Shown piece after piece: positions 44,801 to 53,325 of a DNA stretch of 64,000 nt. Both the position numbers and the translations under genes were made by a program. Source of the DNA: G963668435 sp963668435 (GTDB taxonomy: Bacteria; Latescibacterota; Latescibacteria; Latescibacterales; Latescibacteraceae); NCBI GenBank assembly GCA_963668435.2, contig CAXXSC010000006.1, positions 62,001 to 126,000 of the forward strand, read 5' to 3'. Within the stretch, counting starts at the first letter, position 1; every line of letters starts with the position of its first letter. Below the pieces are notes generated by a model. That model saw nothing but the letters and a program-made list of their open reading frames with translations, had not been told where the DNA came from and ran no database searches.

Positions 44801-47800
44801 TGCCTTGATAATCGCCGCTCCAGCCGGTGAAAACGTAACCGCTGGAGGGTACAGCAGTGACCCTGGTGGCGGTTCCTCCCAGGGCAACAACCTGAGTGGT
44901 CGTTCCTGTCACAGTACCACCATTTCCGGCAATAAAGGCAACCGTATAGCTGTCGAGTTCGAAATTGGCGGTTATACTCATGTTCGAGGTGACATTTTCT
45001 ATTGTAAGCGGATTTTCTTTTCCTTCATAATCGCCGCCCCAACCAACAAAATGGTAACCGGAGGAAGGGACCGCTGTCACACTGGTGGTGCTTCCTTCTT
45101 CGGCAACAACCTGGCTGGTAGTGCCGGATATCGTACCGCCGCTCCCGGAAGTAAAGACAACCGTATAGCCGTCAAGCACGAAATTGGCCGATACGCTCAT
45201 GTCCGAGGTGACATTTTCTATTGTAAGCGGGTTCTCTGTGCCTTGATAATCGCCGTCCCAGCCGGTGAAAACGTAACCGCTGGAAGGGACCGCGGTCACA
45301 CTGGTGGCGTTTCCACCATCAGACACAGTTTGATTGGTAGTGCCTGAAATAGATCCGCCGCTCCCAGCAGAGAAATTGACGGTCCAGGCGGAGGACTCAT
45401 AGGCACCGATATCGGGAAGAGAACCGAAAACACGTGAATTACCGCGCTGGTCAAGCTCATAACTGTTAGTCGAGGCTGCGTTAATAGCCTTACAACCGCT
45501 CAGCAGTGCATGGGTAAGGGTCGGGCCGCCGTTATCGGCAAGCGGCCCGAGTTTCGGATCACCGTCCACAACGGAGACATCTCCGGCGCCGGGTGAAGCC
45601 GACACAGCATCATCGACCATACTGCAGCCGAGAGAGTTCATGAAACCATTTTCATTATAACAGTCCGCACCGCTGTCTGCGGTGTTGCCTGCAATGATCG
45701 TGTTGAGATACTGGACCCGCGAAACCCCGTTAACAGCATAGCCATAGATACCACCGCCCTTGCCTTCGGTCGAGGTATTGTTGGTGATCGTCGCAAACGT
45801 GAGCTGGACTGTAGCGGTTCCACCACTGCTGCCGGGAGGTGCGGGAGGATCGGGAAGGCCGCTCGTGCCGCTGTAGGAAAACTGCGGTTCATTGTGAATA
45901 CCGCCGCCCTTGGGGCCCGTAGCGGTATTGCCGCTGATCGTCGAGTTTTCGATAGTAACCAGCGCGGTGACATCGACACTTGTCATATTGAGAATACCGC
46001 CGCCAGCCCAAGCGTCATTGCCGCTGATTGTCGAACGGTGAATGGCAGTGCTGCCGTTTTTATTATGGATACCGCCGCCACCGCGTGTTGCGGTGTTGCC
46101 GCTGATTGTCGATTCCGTGATCTGAAGACTGCCGCCATCGTTTGAAATACCACCGCCGTATCCCGTGCTGTTGTTGCCGCTGATCACACAGTCATAGATC
46201 GTAAGATTGCCGCTATTGAGAATACCGCCGCCGTTATCGTCATATCCGTTTGTTATCGTCAGGCCGGAAAGTGTCACATTCTTGCCGCTGCCGATCTCGA
46301 AAACGTTAGTTCCACCGCCGCCACTGACAGTCAGGACATCAGCACCGGGGCCATTAATGAAGACATCGGCCGTAACGATGAGCGGCATGGAGCTCAGGGT
46401 AATCGTTCCGGAAACCGAGGCATCGAATGAAACCGTATCACCATCACCTGCATAGGTCAAAACCTCGCGCAATGAGCCCGGCCCGCTTTCATTGGTATTT
46501 GTAACGATCTTGGAAACGAAATTTGCAGTAACCGTCATATTCCCGGCAACACCTGAAATTGTCAACGGGTTTTCTGTGCTGTAATAATCACCGTCCCAGT
46601 AGCCAAAACCGTAATCGCTGTCGGGAACAGCGGTAACAGAAACCGAGCTGCCGCTTGTCGCGACCTGCTGGCTCAATGTGCCGCTGATTGAGCCGCCTGT
46701 CCCGGCAACGAACTCAACAGTATGCTCGTCCTTGTTCTCCACCGAAACATCGTCGGGATTGAGTGCCATATAAATCGTATCACCCGAGGCGGTGACCACC
46801 ATTTCGATAATGACTGTCTGATCGCCGTCAGCTGTGCCGTCCTCGGCGCCAGTCACAGTAACAGTCTGATCATCGTCCCAGTTTTCATCCGTGAAATTGA
46901 TGCTGGCGGGAAACACCGTAACCTCGTCTGTATCAAGACTTGTAATGCCGATGGTAACCGTATTGTCATCGAGAGGATCGGAATTGAGCCGGATAGTGAA
47001 TGACGCCGACCTGCCGCCGTCGCTGGTCGTGCCGCTGATCGGGCTGATCGTATAGCCGGAGCTGTCGTTATCGATATTGGTGCAATAGCTGTGATCGGTT
47101 AATTCGTCATAATTTGTATCACTCGACGAGGTCGTGTACTGCACCTCGAACATCTTGTTGTCATCGTCCTCGAAATCATCGAGACCGTGAAACTCCACAT
47201 ACTGCTCCGTATCCCAGTTCGACGGGGTAAACATGATAGAGGCCGTATCGATGGCTCCCTCGGTGGCATCACTGACATCGAAAGCAACTGTCACATCACT
47301 GCCAGGTATTGAGGACAGCCTGACTCCGATAGCGCCGCTGTCGCTGACATCGCCCTCGCTGACTTCGGTATCAAGATTATTCAGCATAATCCCGGCCGTA
47401 TCGTCATCGATATTGACAACCATCACATCATCCGGATCGAGACCATTGTATATGGAATCGGAAGATATTGCCGCCGCCAGTATTATCGGATTTGTGGTGT
47501 CGCCGTCATCCACTAAGTCATCGACACCATAAGCGGTCACGGTCTGTGGATCAGCCCAGGTTTGTGCCGTAAATGTCAGCGTCTCGGGCATGACAGTAAA
47601 CTCATCGGTGTTTCCGCTGGACACATTGATGACAACATCATCGGTCGGCGCACTTTTAAGTTTGACCGCAATGGTGGCAGTATCACCGGACTCGCTCGTT
47701 GTACCCTCGGGCCCGGTAATTGTGAATCCCGCTGTCATTCCATCAGAGGCAAAAGCCTGAAGCTGCCCTAATACGAGGAAACACAGCGTCAGGAATGACA

Positions 47801-47831
47801 GAAGGATAACTTTGTAAGCGTTCTTGTTCAT
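38799..47831 (-). CDS. Giant multidomain surface protein with InlB-type repeats, beta-helix, dockerin- and cohesin-like modules
   Basis: 3010 aa. Order: signal peptide (1-29, QAFAS); three Calx-beta-like repeats (about 33-370, ending VNIDDD-type turns); one InlB B-like repeat (370-440); right-handed beta-helix with choice-of-anchor-Q features (442-815: GPGSLREV, GNNSTGYGGGISNDGG, GPLADNGGPTLTHALL, PDIGAYES); sixteen more InlB B-like repeats of about 73 aa (815-1980, consensus VTAVPAEGYEFTGWSGDY, ENPLT, ITANF); three Ig-like PNGGE repeats (to 2260); three BIG2-like domains (to 2517); a ZU5-like region; dockerin-like Ca loops (GDFNNDEVVDFVDY, PDGACDFEDI, near 2680-2755); a cohesin-like domain (2765-2905); and a Por/FlgD-like sorting domain (QNSPNPFNMGTTIPY to the end). 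Probably a surface adhesin or scaffold. It is cotranscribed with 47878-53199 (46-base gap). Confidence 0.85.
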   Translation of the reverse strand: MNKNAYKVILLSFLTLCFLVLGQLQAFASDGMTAGFTITGPEGTTSESGDTATIAVKLKSAPTDDVVINVSSGNTDEFTVMPETLTFTAQTWADPQTVTAYGVDDLVDDGDTTNPIILAAAISSDSIYNGLDPDDVMVVNIDDDTAGIMLNNLDTEVSEGDVSDSGAIGVRLSSIPGSDVTVAFDVSDATEGAIDTASIMFTPSNWDTEQYVEFHGLDDFEDDDNKMFEVQYTTSSSDTNYDELTDHSYCTNIDNDSSGYTISPISGTTSDGGRSASFTIRLNSDPLDDNTVTIGITSLDTDEVTVFPASINFTDENWDDDQTVTVTGAEDGTADGDQTVIIEMVVTASGDTIYMALNPDDVSVENKDEHTVEFVAGTGGSISGTLSQQVATSGSSVSVTAVPDSDYGFGYWDGDYYSTENPLTISGVAGNMTVTANFVSKIVTNTNESGPGSLREVLTYAGDGDTVSFDASVSGTITLSSMPLIVTADVFINGPGADVLTVSGGGGTNVFEIGSGKNVTLSGLTITNGYDDNGGGILNSGNLTIYDCVISGNNSTGYGGGISNDGGSLQITESTISGNTATRGGGGIHNKNGSTAIHRSTISGNDAWAGGGILNMTSVDVTALVTIENSTISGNTATGPKGGGIHNEPQFSYSGTSGLPDPPAPPGSSGGTATVQLTFATITNNTSTEGKGGGIYGYAVNGVSRVQYLNTIIAGNTADSGADCYNENGFMNSLGCSMVDDAVSASPGAGDVSVVDGDPKLGPLADNGGPTLTHALLSGCKAINAASTNSYELDQRGNSRVFGSLPDIGAYESSAWTVNFSAGSGGSISGTTNQTVSDGGNATSVTAVPSSGYVFTGWDGDYQGTENPLTIENVTSDMSVSANFVLDGYTVVFTSGSGGTISGTTSQVVAEEGSTTSVTAVPSSGYHFVGWGGDYEGKENPLTIENVTSNMSITANFELDSYTVAFIAGNGGTVTGTTTQVVALGGTATRVTAVPSSGYVFTGWSGDYQGTENPLTLGNVTSNMNITANFRLNGFTVSFTAENGGSLTGSTSQMVSNGGSTSEVRAVAATGYRFDGWAGDFTGTANPLIITNVTKNMNVRAVFVSDVYNVTFTSGANGSLQGAQSQTVAAGGSTTSITAVPNSNYVFIGWSGDYSGTANPLTLSNVQENKLVKAEFERIQYTAVFTAGEGGTIEGSAEQMVYHGDSASPVTAVANTGYEFSGWSGDASGTGNPLTVSNVVGNISITANFTPLEYNLTFSAGDGGSLQGAPAQIVSYGQNAAEITAVPAEGYEFTGWSGDYGGTDNPLVVTGVVENMDIKAEFAPIPHTVRFSAMEGGTISGEIEQTVLHGGSTSGVSVSPMLGYEFMGWSGDYEGNDNPLVLDNVSGDMEITALFSPQLFAVTFSAGEGGSLQGEAQQMVGYGTSNSEVTAVPAEGYKFIGWTGSYEGLENPLSMNVTGEMSFSANFEPAFYAVTFTSGENGSINGELNQTIQHGTSTSSVEAVPAEGFEFDSWNGDLTGTDNPLVIDNVTADMSLSASFKQKLYTVQFTVSEGGSLQGATEQQIAYGGESSPVTAVPAEGYDFSGWSDGSNENPHAVTNVSDNISLTANFARKQYTLSFSAANGGSLEGSSSQTVEHGASGSAVTAVPFTGYDFAGWSGDYDGNDNPLVLSNVQQDMSVTAMFTNRNYAVVFTAQQGGSISGESSQSVSHGGSSRSVTAVPAEGYEFTGWSGDYSGNTNPLTLSDVHGNMTVTANFAQRTFTVRFRDSEGGSLSGDTTQQVAYGEGSSSVTAVPAEGYDFAGWTGGYNGSDNPLTFSSVTGDVTVTAQFSRRSYTVSFSAGENGSIQGDSPQTVGHGTSATSVTAVPAENYEFVGWSGDYSGTDNPLTLTDVDSNMSVTALFGRAAHFVTFSSGEGGSVSGELSQTVAHGSGTSPVTAVPAEDYRFISWSGGYEGSENPLTVQNVTVDMTITANFARLVHSLTVTGPSAGDRVPAGSPVAVSWVSENVKALSIEYSTDGGSNWISIASDIDPAASPYAWTTPETPLASLSFRVTDTEQAGISDVSGAIETYIPIILTAPNGGELLIAGTENNIQWTSDTVENVRIEYSADNGESWTTLTDDAPADGGSYSWILPEEATAQGLIRISDSASPGASDVSDAVFSVLPRPALTLSSPNGGEIFYVGSQRTISWQSITVENISIEYSTDKGLSWQTISETTAAADQSYQWTVPSTVSDSCYVRLFDAVSAAADTSNAYFAIRHEIGEILVSSDADTVKVDEVVPFTAVVFNTNEEVVDVPLTWSVESDGEDIIGFIDEDGVFTGDLAGQGKVVAEAYGVRGEKDVTVEIVIDKIVITPEVVNAAVEDSVEFAAEVFDARGNLLDLPVSWSLEGEIGVLDSEGLFIATAIGEGAVIASVGDLTQPAGITIIESLQVSSIAINAEVIQGYVGDQLQFNAIVLDDEGQQADVQVDWSVNENIGSITNEGLLTATAAGRDSVFASVTVADSTHKAFVAIAIHVQSVSLPEIRNGGSIPLADVGYPLDFLDGASLSFPSNSVSDEISIDVKLPENASVDDAVGEVSFSEGALTAVKFEVKVGDEVVSPYYFNEPIQITIPFDSEKLAARGIEPEDLGMYFITDSGALHEHGITNIAVDSARGLVTATVAHFSEIAIVEAPPEQLLGDFNNDEVVDFVDYTCLVAGINSGSGSGDICGPATPIPNLVYEAPWTTLDYPYPPDGACDFEDIIGFAAMYNWFNSGGVVAKLPAVAKTAVYDYGDWGVSADETESYAIGDRFTVSFDTVPVESFLGAEMTVSYDSAVLRVTDVSSRIIPNEGGITTPVNYAYGSEDGILKAATVVLGPVASGVNIDEGDLFDVEFEIIGSGNYTITLEDISVRNCVNEDMPLSPALRTITGTVEDSGNTVAKAFGLLQNSPNPFNMGTTIPYVLDAGGEYSITIYNMLGQEVLSFSEEAAPGMSSFFWDGRDSGGFEVTSGVYIVRMRQGRATDTRRIMLLK
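41895..45390 (-). repeat. Sixteen tandem ~219-bp coding repeats
   Basis: This part of the giant gene encodes sixteen consecutive InlB B-like repeats with the core pattern GGS(I/L)xG, VTAVPAEGY-F-GWSGDY, NPL and NF. The nucleotide copies have diverged, so the array is old rather than freshly amplified. It still offers scope for recombination. Confidence 0.8.
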
Positions 47832-47877
47832 TACTATCCGTTTCTATTCGGGTGCGGGCGATGATACCGACGGCACA

Positions 47878-50800
47878 TTATTTCATGAATGTAATTTTCT
47901 GTGTATCGTGCCTGCCGTTTGCGGAAAGCCTGACAAGGTAAATCCCCGAGGAGTTTCCACTGGCATCCCAGACAGCGCTATGCTGGCCCGCCTGCTGCCA
48001 GGAGTCGGCAATTGTCGCCACATGCTGACCGTATATATTGTAAACGTCTATTTTCATCTGTCCGGGAGTATCAAGGCTGTACCGGATAGTCGTCGCCGGA
48101 TTGAACGGGTTCGGGCGAACATCCAGAATACCGAATGCTTGCGGCAGCTGCCTGTCATCGGATGTTACCGGTTCGTTATCCTTGAGCGCGGCAGTCAGAA
48201 TAAATATCCTGTCCTCTCCCGACGATAATGTCAGATCGAGAGCGAAATCATCTCCCAGAGTCCAGCTTTCGCCACTCTCATTATCGAGCAGTGTAAGCAC
48301 ATACTCATCGGGGACATCCTCGAAACCGGCTATTGAGAAACGTGCGGGAATCTCTTTTTCGCTGCTGGACACACGCACATCCCAGGTGTATTCGTTCAGG
48401 CCCATCGGACGGTAGTCGTAGGAGTAGCGCCAGGCGTTTTCCTCGCCTGGATCGCTGAGCTGAATACGGACATTGGAACCCATGGGCGGAAGGTCTTTTG
48501 CACGGTAATAATTATTGTCCACGTCCTCAGTGGTGAGCACACCGGCACGGTTGTACGTGTCGATAAAGCGGCCGTCGAGAGACTCGACACCGAGGCTGAC
48601 ATGCCAGTACGGATGGCCGGATGCCGCCGCTTTTGCCGCCTTGGGAACAACATAGGTATCACCCTTGACAGCGGCGTACATGTTTGAATCGATGGCAACC
48701 TTGCACTCGTTCCATTTCATGTTGAACCAGTAGGGATTACCCGACATGTATGCCTTAACGTCACCACCGGTCGCGTCGGGCGTATAGGGCACAGCATTGG
48801 CATAAATGCCCCCGCTGCTGGTGTTTTCACCATTCTCAATCGACAGCGTCACCGGCGAGGAATTTGTGTGATACAGCCAGAAACCGCGTCCGGGAGCGAA
48901 CCAGAACGGCTCACTGGAACCGCTTTTGTTCTCGCCATTATAATACGTGTATGTCATGTTGCCGCTCGCGTCATACCACCATTTTGCCATACGCCAGGTG
49001 CTCTCATACAGGTTGTAGCCAAGCTCGTCACCGATAGCGTCATTGATACTGACATAGGAGGTGACCTTCGGCTCCAGCGGCGGTGAAATGAGATACCATT
49101 TGTTGGGCTCGACCGTGCACTGGGCAATCGTTCCTATATCACCCGCGGTCACGCTCGATGACTCGTTATACGCGCCTGGATAATAGAGCACCGCCGGTTC
49201 CATGGCCGTTATCCAGAAACCCTCCCAGGGCTCGATAATCGTATCATCGTCCACGCCGACAGGAACAAACTGGCCATATCCGATCGAGGTGTCCCACAGG
49301 TAGCAGTACTGCCCCATATACCCCATCAGGGCGGCTTCTTTAATTGGCACTATTGAATTAGCGTAAAACACATGATTCAAGGCGAAATAGGCACGGGTAT
49401 TCTGTCCGGGCTCAAGATTAACAGCTTGCTTCGTATCTTTCATATATCCGGGTGCCGTGGCGCTGACATTATATTTACCTTCCTCTATAGCGGAAAAACT
49501 ATACCCGTCGGAACAGTTCGCGGCCCTGGTATTGCCCACCGTAACAGATTCGAGACCGTAATAACGGCCCGAGATTTTTGTTGACGTATCACTAAAAACG
49601 GGCCATGTTGAGCCGGGATCAACAGTCATGGGGAAAACGACATATTCTGTAATCTCTGTGCCGGCAGCTTTAGCCGCTGCGGCAATACGACGCAGCTCAT
49701 GTGTCAGCATCGCCTGTTTTGCATAACCTCCGCCACAGCCGGAAGGAAGCCCGAATGGAAACAGGAAATTTACGAGATACGTATAATCGTTAATCGTGTA
49801 CATGTTGCCCAAAAGGGACATTTGGTAATCTTTGCCGTTTGAGGCATCCATCAGCCATATCCCCTCGGCATCGATGCAGTTCATTGTCAGATTGAAATAT
49901 GAAACATTGGAATAATACTTTATCCGCCCAACATAACTCCAGTCGGCACCGTCATGAAGCGGATAGTCGGGATGTTCTCCATTATCGCTGTTGACAGCCC
50001 AGTCATCGAGGATGGTCTCGAATGAGTATTCCTCCCCATAGAAGAAAAGACTTCCGGCATATTTGACAATGCCCACTTCCGGGTGAACCCAGTAACTGAC
50101 ATTGGCATAAATTTCGGGCACGTTCTCCGTGGAAGTGGGTTTGGATATGGCATAGGTATAATCAAAAGTGTAATCGAAACGTTTGCAGTCAGGAAACTGA
50201 ACAACTCCGTTTTCGAGGGTTATCTCGGCGTTATTGAGCATTAGCTCATTACCTGTCGTCGTGGCCTCGATGACATGCCCGCCAAGTTTCACCGGATCAA
50301 GGGCCAGATCGACAGAGGCGGCGCCTGCTCCGACAGTGACCTGGGTCTGCTTTGCTGTCCCGTAGCCGTACAGGCTGGCAGAAACGATATAATCCGAACC
50401 GCCGGAAAGGCCGTAAACCTCGTAGTCGCCCTCACTGTCGGTATACACGTAAACACCATCCATGTAAATCGTTTCCGTGCCGGTATAAGAGGAAAAATCG
50501 GTCATCTCAGACATGCTTGAGATATTGCTGGAGTAAACAGAATGTGTGTTACCCCACCGGTCACCCTCCTGGGCATCGAAACTGAAATTGAGATATTCAT
50601 TTGACATTCTTGTGAACGGTTCGTCACCGGCTGTTTTTGCCGCGGCCAACTCTGACCGGTTCGCAGAATGCCGAAAATGGGAAATGCGGTTAATGATGTC
50701 GGAATTGAAATTGCCGGCTGCCGCTTTTTCCCCTCCGCTAAAGCCAAACAACGAATCTACCGTAAAATCGTGGACTTCATACACATCATCGCCATCGACA

Positions 50801-53199
50801 CGATAGATATTGAGCCAGGTCCCAAATCCGTCATCACCTTCTATACCCCAATATGTACCAATCTCAGAAACCCGCGAGCCAAGGCATGTTTCGGTAGAGG
50901 TAGAGGTGCGGACATTCCCGGGAACACCATACGAGAACGAGTCATAGCGGTCAAGGTTTATATAGTTGCCGTTTTCGAGGGGAAGATACTCGTGTGGTGT
51001 TGAGCCGCTGTTCGAATACGAAGACATTTGATAAACACTATGCATATCAACACAATTATCTATAATCTGAGCATAAACATCCCTGACTATGCCGATGTTC
51101 GGCGCAAGATAAACAGAACGCGCCACAATATTGTTTCCGGTTAGATCGTCCTCGTAGTCCTCTGTTTTCGACCGTATATCAAAACGTTTGCAGGTTATGG
51201 CAGTACCTGAGGCGTCGGCGACACTGACAAGCACATTTTCAAGGCCGCAGCAATTATCCAAATCGGAAATATTACCGGTGAGAACAGGGCAGGCCAATCT
51301 AGCGACAAACGTATCCCCACTACCACCATGCGCGGCCACAGGGCTTCCCCAACTTGATGGGCTGTCCCCCAGAACAAGGACGCCATTCTCCGGGGTAAGA
51401 GCAAGGCCGCTACAGATATCATTATCGTAGGAGCCGAAAAATGTATTCCAGGAAATCTTGCCGGAACGGCTCAGCTTTCCGACAAAAACTTCATCACATT
51501 TTTCCATTTCATAATCAACAACCGGGGATCCCCATCCACTAAAACCAAAGCCGCTGATAAAGGGCTTACCATCACTGCTGACAGCGAAACCACCGAAAGA
51601 ATCTTCTTCATATGAGCCAACAAAAGTATTCCATACCTTGTAGCCAGTTGAGCACAGTTTAGTCACAAATAGGTCTGTATCGGAATTGAAATTATCCACG
51701 GGCGATCCCCACGAGGCATCACTCGTTCCGGCGACATAGACATATCCGCTGCTGTCAATATCGAGTTCCAACCCCCGATCATCACCAGAGCCGCCCATGA
51801 AGGTCGACCAGGAGACAGTACCGGTGGATTCGACCTTGATCAGGAATGCATCCTGACCGCCGGAAAATGCCGTAACAGGCGACCCCCAACCCGAATAACT
51901 CAAACCGGCGACATAAAATGAAGACGGTGCCGAATAGACTATATCGAACGCAATGTCAACAGCGCTTCCGCCGAAGAATGTGTTCCAGACAAGCGTACCG
52001 CTGCCGTCCAGTTTCGCCATGAAAGCTTCTGTGCTGCCGCTGAGAGCCGTCAGGGGAGAACCCCAGCTGGTGTCGCTTGTACCAATGACATACGTGGCCC
52101 CGTCATCGGCAACCGCCAGACCCTTTCCAGCATCGTCACCCGAGGAACCGAGAAATGTACTCCAGGCAACCGCACCGCTGGCGGCATCCAGTTTCGCAAC
52201 GAAAATATCAGAGTACGCGTTGTACGAATTGACCGGACTGCCCCAGGTGCCATCGCTCGCGCCGGTGACATAAACGCCGCCGTCTTTCTCGACTATCCCG
52301 CCGACTTCATTATAGTTCGGAGTGCCGATAAATGTATTCCAGACAAGTGTGCCGCTGCTGCTCAGTTTCGCGACAAAGACATTGTTGTCACCGCCGCTGA
52401 CAAAAGCATTGACCGGAGAGCCCCAGCTTGTGCTGCTGCATCCTGCGACATAAATATTACCGCTGCTGTCAGTCGCAATTGCCCTGCCGTTATCCTGGCC
52501 GGAACCGCCGAGGAACGTGTTCCAGACAAGTGTCGGATCGATAACAAGCTCATAGCGGGAATCGTACACGCCGACATCAAATCCGATTTCATTACTGCCA
52601 GAGAGCTCGAACGCGACCTCGACCGGAACCCGGACACCGTCGATATACTGCCAGGCGGTTGGCGCCGATTCAGTCATGAAACCAGTTTCAAATGTGTATA
52701 TGAGATTTCCATGCCCATCGAGGCTGACAGGCACATTGAATGCGAGACGGATCGTTTCGACCGGCGAACAGCTCCCATTATGAGGTGCTATATAATAAGT
52801 GCTTTTAACAATACCACCGGAACAGCCCTCATACACAAGATCGACACCACTCCAGAGGCCGGAATACCGTACCGATCCGAGAGCTGCCGTCTGATCAAGC
52901 CCGGACGGCATATCCGAGGCAACTGAAACAGGCCCAGCCTGATCCGCACATCCAAACATAACCGACAGCGCATGATCCTGCGATACGATAGTAAGACCGC
53001 TGTCATCGAAAGAAAGTACATGAGACGCAGATACAAACTGCATTTGCGCGCTGTCACCAGGCAGGGAAAAGGCCGTACCATTCCCGGCAAGCACAAAACA
53101 ACCAATGACAAACACAACAAAAAATAAAAGGCGTAGAAATACGTATCCCTGTTCTACCAATAGTAGATTACAGGGAAAAGGTGATAGCTCTTTTCTCAT
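47878..53199 (-). CDS. Large secreted SBBP beta-propeller protein with C-terminal sorting domain
   Basis: 1773 aa. A signal sequence (FLRLLFFVVFVIGCFVLAG) precedes an N-terminal DUF7948-like region (about 45-220: QMQFVSASHVLSF, GLWSGVDLVYEG, VEVAFELSG, YELVIDPTLVW). Seven SBBP repeats occupy about 220-630, each with W-N/S-TF-x-G, a YVAG-type strand and WGSPV; seven copies fit one seven-bladed propeller. The middle (about 640-1250) has two related segments beginning CKRFD and carboxypeptidase-regulatory-like strands. A further beta-rich region with FWFAPGRGFWLY follows. The end is a Por/FlgD-like sorting domain (DVRPNPFNPATTIRYSL to KITFMK). It is first in the operon and probably exposed at the cell surface. 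Ligand unknown. Confidence 0.83.
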   Translation of the reverse strand: MRKELSPFPCNLLLVEQGYVFLRLLFFVVFVIGCFVLAGNGTAFSLPGDSAQMQFVSASHVLSFDDSGLTIVSQDHALSVMFGCADQAGPVSVASDMPSGLDQTAALGSVRYSGLWSGVDLVYEGCSGGIVKSTYYIAPHNGSCSPVETIRLAFNVPVSLDGHGNLIYTFETGFMTESAPTAWQYIDGVRVPVEVAFELSGSNEIGFDVGVYDSRYELVIDPTLVWNTFLGGSGQDNGRAIATDSSGNIYVAGCSSTSWGSPVNAFVSGGDNNVFVAKLSSSGTLVWNTFIGTPNYNEVGGIVEKDGGVYVTGASDGTWGSPVNSYNAYSDIFVAKLDAASGAVAWSTFLGSSGDDAGKGLAVADDGATYVIGTSDTSWGSPLTALSGSTEAFMAKLDGSGTLVWNTFFGGSAVDIAFDIVYSAPSSFYVAGLSYSGWGSPVTAFSGGQDAFLIKVESTGTVSWSTFMGGSGDDRGLELDIDSSGYVYVAGTSDASWGSPVDNFNSDTDLFVTKLCSTGYKVWNTFVGSYEEDSFGGFAVSSDGKPFISGFGFSGWGSPVVDYEMEKCDEVFVGKLSRSGKISWNTFFGSYDNDICSGLALTPENGVLVLGDSPSSWGSPVAAHGGSGDTFVARLACPVLTGNISDLDNCCGLENVLVSVADASGTAITCKRFDIRSKTEDYEDDLTGNNIVARSVYLAPNIGIVRDVYAQIIDNCVDMHSVYQMSSYSNSGSTPHEYLPLENGNYINLDRYDSFSYGVPGNVRTSTSTETCLGSRVSEIGTYWGIEGDDGFGTWLNIYRVDGDDVYEVHDFTVDSLFGFSGGEKAAAGNFNSDIINRISHFRHSANRSELAAAKTAGDEPFTRMSNEYLNFSFDAQEGDRWGNTHSVYSSNISSMSEMTDFSSYTGTETIYMDGVYVYTDSEGDYEVYGLSGGSDYIVSASLYGYGTAKQTQVTVGAGAASVDLALDPVKLGGHVIEATTTGNELMLNNAEITLENGVVQFPDCKRFDYTFDYTYAISKPTSTENVPEIYANVSYWVHPEVGIVKYAGSLFFYGEEYSFETILDDWAVNSDNGEHPDYPLHDGADWSYVGRIKYYSNVSYFNLTMNCIDAEGIWLMDASNGKDYQMSLLGNMYTINDYTYLVNFLFPFGLPSGCGGGYAKQAMLTHELRRIAAAAKAAGTEITEYVVFPMTVDPGSTWPVFSDTSTKISGRYYGLESVTVGNTRAANCSDGYSFSAIEEGKYNVSATAPGYMKDTKQAVNLEPGQNTRAYFALNHVFYANSIVPIKEAALMGYMGQYCYLWDTSIGYGQFVPVGVDDDTIIEPWEGFWITAMEPAVLYYPGAYNESSSVTAGDIGTIAQCTVEPNKWYLISPPLEPKVTSYVSINDAIGDELGYNLYESTWRMAKWWYDASGNMTYTYYNGENKSGSSEPFWFAPGRGFWLYHTNSSPVTLSIENGENTSSGGIYANAVPYTPDATGGDVKAYMSGNPYWFNMKWNECKVAIDSNMYAAVKGDTYVVPKAAKAAASGHPYWHVSLGVESLDGRFIDTYNRAGVLTTEDVDNNYYRAKDLPPMGSNVRIQLSDPGEENAWRYSYDYRPMGLNEYTWDVRVSSSEKEIPARFSIAGFEDVPDEYVLTLLDNESGESWTLGDDFALDLTLSSGEDRIFILTAALKDNEPVTSDDRQLPQAFGILDVRPNPFNPATTIRYSLDTPGQMKIDVYNIYGQHVATIADSWQQAGQHSAVWDASGNSSGIYLVRLSANGRHDTQKITFMK

Positions 53200-53262
53200 T
53201 CAGGCTCCGAGAAGAGTAGTAAGAATAGTAATCGATAATGATCACTAATTATAATAAACGGC

Positions 53263-53292
53263 AATATCGGAAAAAAAGAGGTGGTATGTCAA
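53263..53292 (-). promoter_or_regulatory. Putative sigma-70-type promoter of the giant surface operon
   Basis: On the minus strand TTGACA (complement of 53287-53292) is followed after 18 bases by GATATT (complement of 53263-53268). The predicted start is near 53256, leaving a leader of about 55 bases. The -35 is perfect and the -10 is weak, as expected if an activator helps. Confidence 0.4.
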
Positions 53293-53325
53293 GCGACTAA
53301 TGTATTTAAAACATTCAATTTTTCA

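Noticed and set aside
41895..45390. Regularly spaced repeats that might suggest a CRISPR or satellite array
   Set aside because: The period is about 219 bp, the copies are diverged, and the reading frame is continuous through the array. These are protein repeats in the giant gene.
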